NCBI GenBank assembly: GCA_005883355.1
Contig: VAXG01000005.1
Coordinates: 1 to 48,988, forward strand
DNA from: Actinomycetota bacterium
GTDB lineage: Bacteria > Actinomycetota > Thermoleophilia > Gaiellales > Gaiellaceae
Direction: 5' to 3'
DNA: 48,988 bases
Shown here piece by piece: positions 18,397-25,955 of this stretch. The position numbers and the translations under genes were made by a program. Position 1 is the first letter of the stretch; every line of letters begins with the position of its first letter. The notes below the pieces were generated by a model. It had not been told where the DNA came from. It saw nothing but the letters and a program-made list of their open reading frames with translations, and ran no database searches.

Positions 18397-19160
18397 CCGT
18401 AGAGCTTCAGGGTGACGAGGAGAAGTGCGCCGACGGCGATGAAGAGCGCGCTGATCGCAAGAGCCGTGTCGAAGTCCTGTTCGAACTGCGCGTAGATCGC
18501 GAGCGGCAGCGTCTGCGTCACTCCCTGCAGGCTGCCGGCGAAGATGATCGTCGCGCCGAACTCGCCGAGCCCGCGGGCAAGTGCCAACGCAGAGGCGGCG
18601 CCGAGCCCTCCGGCTGCGAGCGGCAGCGCAACGCGCAGAAATACGCGTCCCGGAGTCGCACCGAGAGTCCGGGCCGCGTCGACGAGTGTCCCGTCGACCG
18701 CCTCGAACGCCGCGATCGCCCCCCGGAAGTAGAACGGGCTCTCGACGAAGGCGACTGCCAGGATGACAGCTGCCTGGGTGAACGGGATCTGGACGCCGAG
18801 GGCATGCAGCTCGCCGCCGAGGAGGCCGGCGCGGCCGAACGCTGCGAGGAGCGCGATCCCCGCCACCGCAGGAGGCAAAACGAGGGGCAGCTCGATCAAC
18901 GTCAGCACCACGCTGCGGCCACGGAAGCGGCGACGGGCGAGCAAGTACGCCGCAGGCGTACCGACGATCAGCACGGCCGCGTGCGCGATCGCGCTGGTCT
19001 CGAGACTGACCACCAACGCGTCGCGCGTGGCGCGGTGCCCGAGCGCCCCGAGAAGATCTCCGGGAGGAACACGGAGGAAGATGGCCGCGATGGGCAGGAG
19101 TAGGAACGCCAGCGCGATCGCAGTCGCGAGCGCCAGCAGGGCGGCGAACGGCGCTCTCAC
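18339..19160 (-). CDS. modB: Molybdate ABC transporter permease ModB
   Basis: The 273-residue membrane protein has about six transmembrane helices, the 'LVDAARTLGATPGRVFLRVALPLA' EAA-like loop and 'ARGLGEFGATIIFAGSLQGVTQTLPLAIY', which is typical of ModB. It is a fused-length single permease; a homodimer is expected. ATG at 19160 overlaps the modA stop by four bases. Confidence 0.9.
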   Translation of the reverse strand: MRAPFAALLALATAIALAFLLLPIAAIFLRVPPGDLLGALGHRATRDALVVSLETSAIAHAAVLIVGTPAAYLLARRRFRGRSVVLTLIELPLVLPPAVAGIALLAAFGRAGLLGGELHALGVQIPFTQAAVILAVAFVESPFYFRGAIAAFEAVDGTLVDAARTLGATPGRVFLRVALPLAAGGLGAASALALARGLGEFGATIIFAGSLQGVTQTLPLAIYAQFEQDFDTALAISALFIAVGALLLVTLKLYGWLRFASIFRSRFAPSTSS

Positions 19161-19882
19161 GGCAGCTGCGGAAGTCCGAAGCCGGCTTGCTTGAGCAAAA
19201 GCCGTCCGCGCCGCGAAAGGAGTTTCTTCACAAACGCCGCCGCCGCCTGCCGTCGCGGGCTCGCCTTGACGACGGCGACCTCGTACCGGATCGCGGGCTG
19301 CGCCCAGTTGGGTAGTGCGACCGAGCGCGTGCGCTGCGCGACCGGCTTCGCATCGGTTCGGTAGACGAAGCCGGCGTCCGCCTCGCCCAGCGCGACTTTC
19401 GTGACGATTCCCTTCACGTCCGTCTCTTCGCTGACGACGTTCCTGCTCACGTCCGCGGTGATCCCGAGCGTTTCGAGAATCTGGCGCGTGTACGTTCCGA
19501 TCGGAACGGTTGCATCTCCGATGACGATCTTCACTCCGGCGCGCCGCAGGTCGTACACCGATTGGATGTGCGCGGGGTTCGAGCGGGGCACCAGCACGAT
19601 GAGCTTGTTGGTCGCAAAGGCGACGGGCCTGCGCACGAGGCCGTTGCGAAAGAGCAGCTCCGGCTGCTTCGGGCTCGCTGCGGCGAAGACGTCCGCGGGC
19701 GCTCCCTGCTGGATCTGGATCGCGAGCTGATCTGAGCCGGCGAAGCTGTAGCGCGGTGCCGGGTCGATACGCGGTAGCGCGTGGGTCAGCGAGGCGGCGG
19801 CGAAGACGGTGATCGGCGTCCCGCCGGAGGCGGATCCCGGCAGCGCAAGCGTGGCGACGAGCACTGTGAGCAGGCGCTTCAT
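19157..19882 (-). CDS. modA: Molybdate-binding protein ModA
   Basis: The 241-residue protein has a signal peptide ('KRLLTVLVATLALPGSASG') and the ModA pattern 'ITVFAAASLTHAL', 'SFAGSDQLAIQIQQGAPADVFAAAS', 'NKLIVLVPRSNP', 'VIGDATVPIGTYTRQIL' and 'GEADAGFVYRTDA'. It captures molybdate (or tungstate) outside the membrane. Its ATG overlaps the stop of the HTH-TOBE regulator gene by four bases. All four genes are therefore one coupled unit read leftwards. Confidence 0.92.
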   Translation of the reverse strand: MKRLLTVLVATLALPGSASGGTPITVFAAASLTHALPRIDPAPRYSFAGSDQLAIQIQQGAPADVFAAASPKQPELLFRNGLVRRPVAFATNKLIVLVPRSNPAHIQSVYDLRRAGVKIVIGDATVPIGTYTRQILETLGITADVSRNVVSEETDVKGIVTKVALGEADAGFVYRTDAKPVAQRTRSVALPNWAQPAIRYEVAVVKASPRRQAAAAFVKKLLSRRGRLLLKQAGFGLPQLP

Positions 19883-20250
19883 CGTTCGACCATGACCGAG
19901 GTCGCTTTGACGACCGCGGCCGCGGACATTCCCGGCATGAGTCCGAGACTCTCAGCCGACTCGCGCGTGATTACCGCGACGAGTCGACCACCCTTCGTCA
20001 CGTCGAGCTCGACCTCGGCGAGCAGACCTTCGATCTTCACCTCCCGGACGACGCCCTCGAGGCGGTTCCGTGCGCTCAACGTCCTGCGCTCGTCGCCGCG
20101 CAGGCGCTCGACCTCGCGGGCCGCGACGACGCGCCGGTTTGCGGAGTCGCGCTGGACGCGGATCCGCCCCTGCCGGTCCCAGCGACGGAGCGTGTCGAGG
20201 CTGATTCCGAGCGCGCGCGCCGCCTCTCCGGCCGTGTAGGTGCGAGCCAC
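19879..20250 (-). CDS. HTH (MerR/excisionase-like) plus TOBE molybdate-responsive regulator
   Basis: The 123-residue protein joins a MerR/excisionase-type helix-turn-helix ('TYTAGEAARALGISLDTLRRWDRQGRI', here split at about residues 4-31) to one TOBE/Mop domain ('NRLEGVVREVKIEGLLAEVELD' to 'LMPGMSAAAVVKATSVMV', about 62-121). Mop-type domains bind molybdate, so this should be the operon's own sensor, a compact functional analogue of ModE. The start is GTG at 20250. A near-perfect palindrome sits 14 bases upstream. Confidence 0.82.
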   Translation of the reverse strand: MARTYTAGEAARALGISLDTLRRWDRQGRIRVQRDSANRRVVAAREVERLRGDERRTLSARNRLEGVVREVKIEGLLAEVELDVTKGGRLVAVITRESAESLGLMPGMSAAAVVKATSVMVER

Positions 20251-20263
20251 GAGGCAGCCACCC

Positions 20264-20279
20264 TACTGCATATGCATTA
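20264..20279 (-). promoter_or_regulatory. Candidate operator of the molybdate operon
   Basis: TGCATATGCA (20267-20276) is a perfect palindrome, and with its flanks forms a near-perfect 16-bp one. It falls between possible promoter boxes on the minus strand (TTGCCT at 20288-20283 and TAGGGT at 20265-20260, 17-bp spacing). It lies just before the HTH-TOBE gene, so autoregulation by molybdate is plausible. Confidence 0.4.
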
Positions 20280-20328
20280 CCTAGGCAAACCACTTCCGGC
20301 TCAGCCGAGTTGAGCCCGCTAACCTGGC

Positions 20329-20411
20329 GACGCCGGGGTGCGCTGCCGATGCGGCGCTGAGATCACACCCGTCGAACCTGATCTGGTTAGCACCAGCGAA
20401 GGGAGCGAACG
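20329..20411 (+). promoter_or_regulatory. TPP (thiamine pyrophosphate) riboswitch
   Basis: The conserved thi-box elements are all present in order: GGGGTGC (20335-20341), the P3 hairpin, GCTGAGA (20356-20362), ACACCC, GAACCTGATCTGG (20374-20386) and ACCAGCGAAGGGA (20392-20404). P1 can form between CGACGC (20329-20334) and GCGaaCG (20405-20411). The AAGGGAG that ends the aptamer is also the only Shine-Dalgarno sequence for the ATG at 20413. Ligand-stabilised P1 would therefore block translation directly. Confidence 0.93.
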
Positions 20412-20412
20412 A

Positions 20413-21771
20413 ATGCGGGACACGCCACAGTGGGGAATCGCGCCGGTGCCGGAGCGCCTGCGGGTTCTCGGCCTGCTCGACACGACCCTGCTCTGGACGA
20501 ACCTCGGCATCTCGCTCCTCGTCCTCGTCCTCCCGGCGTACTTCGATCTGCCGCTGCGTGACGCGCTCGCGGCGACGCTCGTCGGCGGCCTGATCGGGAA
20601 CCTGATGCTCGCGGTCGCCGCGCTGATCGGCGCCGACGCTCGCGTGCCGACGATGGTGCTCCAGCGCGCGCCGCTCGGCCGACGCGGTTCGTATCTGCCG
20701 ACGGCGCTCAACGTGCTCCAGTGCCTCGGCTGGGCGATCTTCGAGCTGATCGTCATCGCGACGGCAGCCGGCCTGCTCTGCGACAAGCTCTTCGGGTTCA
20801 AAGGCGTGTGGATCTGGAAGCTGCTGTTCGGCGCGGTGGCGGCCTTTCTGGCACTCCTCGGTCCCGTCGGCTTCGTGCGCCGGTTCGTGCGCAAGTTCGC
20901 GATCTGGGCCGTGCTCGCCTCGGTGATCTACCTGGCTTGGTGGATCGTCGACGGCGTCCACGTTCAGCGCATCTGGTCGGCGGGCGGGCACAAGGGATCG
21001 TTCTGGCTCGCGGTGGACACCGTCGTCGCCGTGACCGTCTCGTGGGCGCCGCTGGTGGCGGACTACACGCGCTTCTCGCGCAACCGACGCGTGGCGTTCT
21101 TCGGCGTCGGCATCGGCTATCTCCTGCCGACGCTGTTTCAGTTCGGGTTCGGCGCGATCCTGGTCCTGTCGCGCGGCGTCGATCCGAACCATCCCGAGTT
21201 GATCCTGATCGCGATCGCGGGCGGCGGGCTTGCGGCAGCGCTCGCGCTCCTCGCGCTGACGGTCGACGAGACGGACGAAGCGTTCGCCAACGTGTACTCC
21301 GCAGCCGTCTCGACGCAGAACCTGTTCCCTGGGATCCCACAGCGCGTGCTGATCGTCGGTGCTTCCGTGCTCGCAACCGGCGGCGCTCTCTTCATCGACA
21401 TGCGCAGCTACCAGCGCTTCCTGCTCCTGCTCGGCGCCGTGTTCGTTCCCCTCCTCGGGGTACTCGTCGCGGACTGGCTGCTCGCCGGGGCTCATTACAC
21501 GCGTCGCCACGTCTTCGAAGGGCCCGCCTTCCGGCCTGCGAACATCGTTGCCTGGATTGCCGGCTTCGTCGTGTACGAGTGGCTGTACCAGCCGGCCGAC
21601 CTCGGCTTCTGGAGCCGGTGGGTCGGTCATCTGCCGACGCCGTCGTACCAGATCGGCGCTTCCGTGCCGAGCTTTGCCGCAGCCTTCCTGCTGACGGCTG
21701 CGGCCGTGGCGTTAGGCTCGTCGCGTGCCGCCGCTCGCGCTCGTCGGGAACCTCTCCCGGGACGTCGTTGA
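20413..21771 (+). CDS. cytX: CytX-like hydroxymethylpyrimidine (thiamine precursor) permease
   Basis: The 452-residue protein has about 12 transmembrane helices and belongs to the nucleobase:cation symporter-1 family (purine/cytosine permease type). It starts 'WGIAPVPERLRVLGLLDTTLLWTNLGISLLVL', shown here in part. Other landmarks are 'VSWAPLVADYTRFSRN' and a conserved 'ADWLLAG' near the end. Control by a TPP riboswitch points to the thiamine-related member CytX, which imports hydroxymethylpyrimidine. The ATG at 20413 is fixed by the riboswitch. It overlaps the kinase gene by 47 bases. Confidence 0.85.
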   Translation: MRDTPQWGIAPVPERLRVLGLLDTTLLWTNLGISLLVLVLPAYFDLPLRDALAATLVGGLIGNLMLAVAALIGADARVPTMVLQRAPLGRRGSYLPTALNVLQCLGWAIFELIVIATAAGLLCDKLFGFKGVWIWKLLFGAVAAFLALLGPVGFVRRFVRKFAIWAVLASVIYLAWWIVDGVHVQRIWSAGGHKGSFWLAVDTVVAVTVSWAPLVADYTRFSRNRRVAFFGVGIGYLLPTLFQFGFGAILVLSRGVDPNHPELILIAIAGGGLAAALALLALTVDETDEAFANVYSAAVSTQNLFPGIPQRVLIVGASVLATGGALFIDMRSYQRFLLLLGAVFVPLLGVLVADWLLAGAHYTRRHVFEGPAFRPANIVAWIAGFVVYEWLYQPADLGFWSRWVGHLPTPSYQIGASVPSFAAAFLLTAAAVALGSSRAAARARREPLPGRR

Positions 21772-22501
21772 CGGCGGCCCACCGCGAATCGGCGGCGGTC
21801 CGTACTACGCCGCGCGTGCCTGGCGAGCACTGGGAACGCGCGGGACGATCTTCACGCGCTGCGGTCCCGAAGACCGGCACGCCTACGTACGGCTTCTGAC
21901 CGCGCTCGGGCTGCCGGTCGTCTCCCTCGAGGGAGCGGCGACAACGTCGTTCTCCTTCCATTACGAAGGCGACACGCGGATCATGACCGTCGTGCAAGCG
22001 GGCGACACGTGGACGGCGGAGGACGCCGACGTCGTGCCGCCGGGAGGTTGGATCCACGTTGCGCCGCTGCTGCGATCCGATTTCCCCGCCGAGACACTCG
22101 CAGCCCTCGCACGAGGACGCCACCTCTCGCTCGACGGCCAGGGACTCGTGCGCGCGGCCGAGACGGGGCCACTACGACTCGACGCCAACTTCGACCCGGC
22201 GGTGCTCGAACACGTGCAGATCCTGAAGCTGGCAGAGGAGGAGGCAGAGGTCGTCGGGGCGATCGACAAGCTCGACGTGGCCGAGGTGCTGGTCACGTTC
22301 GGAGAGCGCGGCTCGCGCGTGTACCACAACGGGCGCGCCGAAGAGGTCGGCGCATGGCCCGTGGCGATGGACCCGACCGGATCCGGCGATGCCTTTTCCG
22401 CGGCCTACCTCGCCGGTAGGTCACAGGGTCTGGCGCCCGTCTCCGCGGCACGCCAGGCGACCGGCGTCGTCGGGGCGCTGCTGACCGGGAGAGCGACGTG
22501 A
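21725..22501 (+). CDS. PfkB-family kinase in the TPP-controlled operon
   Basis: The 258-residue protein is a compact ribokinase/PfkB fold: 'ALVGNLSRDVVDGGPPRIGGGP' region at the start (split here), 'LVTFGERGSRVYHNG', and the C-terminal signature 'DPTGSGDAFSAAYLAG' containing the anion hole and the catalytic Asp. GTG at 21725 lies inside the cytX end. The substrate is not evident. Since ThiD-type HMP kinases share this superfamily and the gene follows a riboswitch-controlled HMP permease, HMP or another thiamine precursor is a reasonable candidate (inference). It is shorter than sugar kinases and lacks obvious ThiD signatures. Confidence 0.82.
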   Translation: MPPLALVGNLSRDVVDGGPPRIGGGPYYAARAWRALGTRGTIFTRCGPEDRHAYVRLLTALGLPVVSLEGAATTSFSFHYEGDTRIMTVVQAGDTWTAEDADVVPPGGWIHVAPLLRSDFPAETLAALARGRHLSLDGQGLVRAAETGPLRLDANFDPAVLEHVQILKLAEEEAEVVGAIDKLDVAEVLVTFGERGSRVYHNGRAEEVGAWPVAMDPTGSGDAFSAAYLAGRSQGLAPVSAARQATGVVGALLTGRAT

Positions 22502-22881
22502 CCGCCGCCGTTCGAACGGCTTCCGGGACGTACGTCGTCGACGTGGAAGCCGAGGAGGTGATCGGTGCCGGCGACGACTTCGAGTCGCCGCGTATCGCGG
22601 TCGAGCTACCGCGCGTGGTTGCCGCTGCGGCTGCAGGTGCCACCGTGGTCGTTGTCGTCGACCGACGCCCCCCGCTCGCGATCTCGAACGACGCAGGACG
22701 CACGTGGCGTGAAGCAGGTGGCGGCCTTCCGCCCGGGTTCGCGGTTGCAATCGACGAGAACGATCCGGACGTGATGCTCTTCGCCGCCCGGAATCGCCTC
22801 TACCTGTCGGAGAACGGCGGCATCTTCTGGCGCGTGCTCGTGCCGGAGCTCCCGGAAATCGAAGCCGTGACGTTCCTCTAA
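22498..22881 (+). CDS. Asp-box (BNR/YCF48-like) protein
   Basis: The 127-residue product contains 'AISNDAGRTWREAGGGLP' and 'LYLSENGGIFWRVL', which resemble Asp-box turns (SxDxGxTW) of sialidase and YCF48-type beta-propellers. Only about two blades are present, so it is not a full propeller. The start is GTG at 22498, overlapping the kinase stop (GTGA). It has no signal peptide. The role in the thiamine-linked operon is unknown. Confidence 0.65.
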   Translation: MTAAVRTASGTYVVDVEAEEVIGAGDDFESPRIAVELPRVVAAAAAGATVVVVVDRRPPLAISNDAGRTWREAGGGLPPGFAVAIDENDPDVMLFAARNRLYLSENGGIFWRVLVPELPEIEAVTFL

Positions 22882-22927
22882 GACTCGTCCAAGTCGCTCC
22901 CCTGTGGAGAGTGCGTCGCAGTTACGT

Positions 22928-23053
22928 CACGGTGTCCGACACCGGGACGTGGCTAGGAGTGACGAGAGGCGAAACCGTTTGACTACACCGATCGCGCCGG
23001 ACGAGCGACTTTGTCGTTACAAGCACGGCACGGTGTCCGACACCAAGACGTGG
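22928..23053. repeat. Two copies of an ACGGTGTCCGACACC palindrome motif
   Basis: CACGGTGTCCGACACC occurs at 22928-22943 and again at 23029-23044. Each is followed, after two or three differing bases, by GACGTGG. GGTGTC-C-GACACC is a perfect 6+6 palindrome around one base. A related GGGTC-T-GACCC lies at 16074-16084. The 212-base gap between the Asp-box and phzF genes holds nothing else recognisable. Confidence 0.6.
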
Positions 23054-23093
23054 TCGTAAGGGGCACGTCTCGACCGGAAGGGTCGACGCCGCT

Positions 23094-23936
23094 CTAGAGA
23101 CGGAACTCGCCACGCGCCACGACGACCGCCGACCCACCGACCTCGACGCGGTCGATGTTCTCCGGCGGCGACCCGTCCACACGGACATAGAGCGTCGACG
23201 GACGGCCGATCTCGGCGCCCTGGGAGACCTCGACCTCCTCGCCGAAGGCGATGCGGCCGTGCCGTACGAGGTGCACGCCGAGCGGTCCGCAGGCAGAGCC
23301 CGTCGCGGGATCCTCCGCAACACCGCCCGCGGGCGCGAACATCCGCGTCTTCCAGCGCCTGCCCGATCCCGCGAAGCAGTTCACGCCAAGGTGCGTCAGA
23401 CGCGCGAGCGCGCCGAAGTCGGGCTCCAGTGCGGCAACCTCGGCTTCGCTACCGAGCTCGAGGAAGACGTGGTGCGGCCCCAGGTCGTATGTCTCGACGG
23501 GAAGCTGTGAACGCACCCCGAGCAGCTGCTGAAGCTCCTCCGCCTGCGCGAACGGCTCCCAGTTCGGGATCGGCTGCCGCATTCGGCCGAACACGATGCT
23601 CGCACCCTCGCGCTCGAGCGCCACCGGAATGATTCCTGCTCCGGTCTCCAGGTGGATCTCATCGAGCTGCAGCGGCATTCCGAGCACGAACGCAGAACCG
23701 AGCACTGGATGTCCCGCAAACGGCAGCTCGACCGCGGGCGTGAAGATTCGGATGCGCGCGTGACCTCCGGCTTCCGGAGGCAGGACGAACACCGTCTCGG
23801 AGAAGTTCATCTCGCGCGCAAGCTTCTGCATCGTCTGGTCGTCGACATCTCGTCCGTCCGTGAAGACGGCGAGCTGATTCCCGGTGAGAGGGACATCGGT
23901 GAAGACGTCAGCAACGACGTAGCGAAGAGTGGGCAC
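23094..23936 (-). CDS. PhzF-family isomerase/epimerase-like protein
   Basis: The 280-residue product has the two-domain PhzF fold: 'YVVADVFTDVPLTGNQLAVF', the catalytic glutamate in 'MNFSETVFVLPP', 'RIFTPAVELPFAGHPVLGSAF' and, in the second half, 'EDPATGSACGPLGVHLV'. PhzF acts in phenazine synthesis, but most family members have unknown substrates and no phenazine genes are nearby. I chose GTG at 23936, preceded by AGAGGA; an ATG at 23954 has no ribosome site. It is divergent from the ABC transporter genes. Confidence 0.85.
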   Translation of the reverse strand: MPTLRYVVADVFTDVPLTGNQLAVFTDGRDVDDQTMQKLAREMNFSETVFVLPPEAGGHARIRIFTPAVELPFAGHPVLGSAFVLGMPLQLDEIHLETGAGIIPVALEREGASIVFGRMRQPIPNWEPFAQAEELQQLLGVRSQLPVETYDLGPHHVFLELGSEAEVAALEPDFGALARLTHLGVNCFAGSGRRWKTRMFAPAGGVAEDPATGSACGPLGVHLVRHGRIAFGEEVEVSQGAEIGRPSTLYVRVDGSPPENIDRVEVGGSAVVVARGEFRL

Positions 23937-23974
23937 AGTCCGATCCTCTACCATGATCGGGTGAGCCGGCGGCC

Positions 23975-24823
23975 GTGAGCGCGATCTCCGTCCGCGATCT
24001 GAGGAAGTCCTACGGGACAGACGAGGCGCTCCGCGGGATCAGCTTCGAGATCGAGGAGGGCGAGGTCTTCGGCCTCCTCGGCCCGAACGGAGCGGGCAAG
24101 ACGACAACGATCGAGATCCTCGAGGGCTACCGCACACGTGACGGCGGTGACGTCGAGGTTCTCGGCTTCGACCCCGGGCGGGCCGGCTCTGCGTTCCGGG
24201 AACGCATCGGCGTCGTCCTGCAACAGTCGCAACTCTGGCCGAACCTCACGGTCGCCGAGACGCACCGCATGTTCGCGGGCTACTACGAGCACCCGCGCAA
24301 CGTGGACGAGGTCATCGTGCTCGTCGGGCTGGCCGAGAAGCGCGATGCACGCGTCAAGACCCTGTCAGGAGGACAGAAGCGACGTCTCGATCTCGGCGTT
24401 GCGCTCGTCGGCGATCCTGACCTCGTGTTCCTGGACGAGCCAACGACGGGCTTCGATCCTGCCGCGCGGCGCGCAGCCTGGGACATGATTCGTTCGCTGC
24501 GCTCGCTCGGCAAGACGATCCTGTTGACGACGCACTACCTCGACGAGGCGGAGCAGCTGGCGGACCGCCTCGCCGTCCTGCGTGAAGGCGTGATCATTCG
24601 CGAAGGCACGCCCGCGGAGCTGACGGCCGGGTCGAACGAGACCGAAGTCCGCTACCGCAAGGACGGGCAGGACGTCGTGGTCCGTACGACCGAGCCCACC
24701 AAGCTGTTGCAACGCCTGACAGCGGAGGCGCTGGCCGAAGGGCGCGAACTGGAAGGGCTCTCGGTCCGGCGCCCGACGCTCGAAGACGTCTACCTCTCGC
24801 TGACGGCGGAGCACGAGAAGTGA
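23975..24823 (+). CDS. ABC-2 type transporter ATP-binding protein (DrrA-like)
   Basis: The 282-residue ATPase has Walker A 'GPNGAGKTTTIEIL', signature 'LSGGQKRRLDLGVALV', Walker B 'DLVFLDEPTTGFDPAAR' and the switch His in 'LLTTHYLDEAE'. A C-terminal extension after about residue 215 is typical of DrrA/NodI-type exporters. GTG at 23975. It overlaps the permease gene by four bases (GTGA), so the two form a half-size exporter; the substrate cannot be read from sequence. Confidence 0.9.
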   Translation: MSAISVRDLRKSYGTDEALRGISFEIEEGEVFGLLGPNGAGKTTTIEILEGYRTRDGGDVEVLGFDPGRAGSAFRERIGVVLQQSQLWPNLTVAETHRMFAGYYEHPRNVDEVIVLVGLAEKRDARVKTLSGGQKRRLDLGVALVGDPDLVFLDEPTTGFDPAARRAAWDMIRSLRSLGKTILLTTHYLDEAEQLADRLAVLREGVIIREGTPAELTAGSNETEVRYRKDGQDVVVRTTEPTKLLQRLTAEALAEGRELEGLSVRRPTLEDVYLSLTAEHEK

Positions 24824-25566
24824 GGCTTCTCCGGCATCAGCTGAAGTGGGAGCAGCGGCTCTTCTGGCGGAGTCGCGAGTCGGCGGTATTCGTCTTCCTC
24901 TTCCCCATCCTCCTCTTCGCGCTTCTGACAGCGGTCTACAACGGCCACATCGACGGTCGCCCGGCATCGTGGGCTCTGCTCGCCGGGATGATCGGCTACG
25001 GCGCGGCGAACACAGCGTTCGCCGGGCTCGCGATCACGCTCGTCTCGCGACGCGAGATCGGCATCCTGAAGCGGATCCGTGCCACGCCTCTGCCACCGGC
25101 CGTCTATCTCACCGCGGTGCTCGTCTCGATCATGATCGTCTTTGCGATTCAAGTGGCGTCGCTCTTCGCACTCGGCCGCTTGCTGAAGTCGACGCCGTGG
25201 CCGACCCATCTGCTCTCGCTCGTGCTGTCGCTGGCGCTCGGAGCTGCGGTGTTCGCCGCTCTCGGCCTGGCGATCACGGGGTTCATCCGGTCGCTGGAGG
25301 GATCGTCGGCGGTCCTCAACGTCATCGTGCTGCCGGCGGCGTTCCTGACCGGATCCTTCGGGCCGACCCGTCACTATCCGAAAGTGCTTCGGGCAATCGG
25401 CGACGTTCTCCCGCTGAAGTACCTCCTGGATCTGATCAAGGGCATCTATCTGCACGGCCAGCAGTTCTGGGACAAGCCTCTCGCCATAGGAGTCCTTGCC
25501 GGATGGGGGATCTTCGGAATGGCTGTGGCATTACGCACTTTCCGTTGGGAGCCGCGAGAAGGTTAG
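24820..25566 (+). CDS. ABC-2 type transporter permease
   Basis: The 248-residue membrane protein has six hydrophobic helices and the ABC-2 features 'LKRIRATPLPPAVYLTAVLVS', shown here in full, and 'VIVLPAAFLTGSFGP' followed by 'YPKVLRAIGDVLPLKYLLDLIKG'. It is the membrane partner of the preceding ATPase (DrrB-like). GTG at 24820. Confidence 0.88.
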   Translation: MRLLRHQLKWEQRLFWRSRESAVFVFLFPILLFALLTAVYNGHIDGRPASWALLAGMIGYGAANTAFAGLAITLVSRREIGILKRIRATPLPPAVYLTAVLVSIMIVFAIQVASLFALGRLLKSTPWPTHLLSLVLSLALGAAVFAALGLAITGFIRSLEGSSAVLNVIVLPAAFLTGSFGPTRHYPKVLRAIGDVLPLKYLLDLIKGIYLHGQQFWDKPLAIGVLAGWGIFGMAVALRTFRWEPREG

Positions 25567-25597
25567 ACCCGGGCCGAGTCGGCAATAGGACCTGCCG

Positions 25598-25951
25598 ATG
25601 CAGGTCGAAAACGTCATCGCCTTCGCCACCGAGGAGAAGCCCGCCGGCCTGGAGATTCGGATCAACTTCGGCGTCTTCGCAGGACGAGACGCGACGGCAG
25701 CCGAGCTCGAGGAGCTCGGCAAGTTGCTCGTGCCCGAGGCAGGCGAGGTCTCGATCGTCGGCGAGCAGCGCCACGAGATCTCGGAGGAGGCGGAGATCCT
25801 GCTCCACCAGGTCCGCGTCTCCGTTTCACCGGAGATCGTGCCGGACGATCCCGGCGCACGCAAAGAGCTCTGCGAACGGCTCGTGACGCTGGCGGAGATC
25901 TGGACCCGTCAGTGCATCAACGAGCGTCACGCAGAGATGACAGATCTCTAG
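25598..25951 (+). CDS. Conserved hypothetical acidic protein
   Basis: The 117-residue protein starts 'MQVENVIAFATEEKPAGLEI' and contains 'GVFAGRDATAAELEELGKLL'. It ends with a helical segment containing 'RKELCERLVTLAEIWTRQCI'. It is acidic and soluble with two Cys in the last helix. I recognise no named family. It follows the ABC permease after 31 bases and is convergent with the aminotransferase gene; only four bases separate the two stops. Confidence 0.65.
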   Translation: MQVENVIAFATEEKPAGLEIRINFGVFAGRDATAAELEELGKLLVPEAGEVSIVGEQRHEISEEAEILLHQVRVSVSPEIVPDDPGARKELCERLVTLAEIWTRQCINERHAEMTDL

Positions 25952-25955
25952 GACA

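Noticed and set aside
20281..21630. 449-codon open frame on the minus strand
   Set aside because: Antisense of the CytX permease and of the TPP riboswitch; no protein family pattern.
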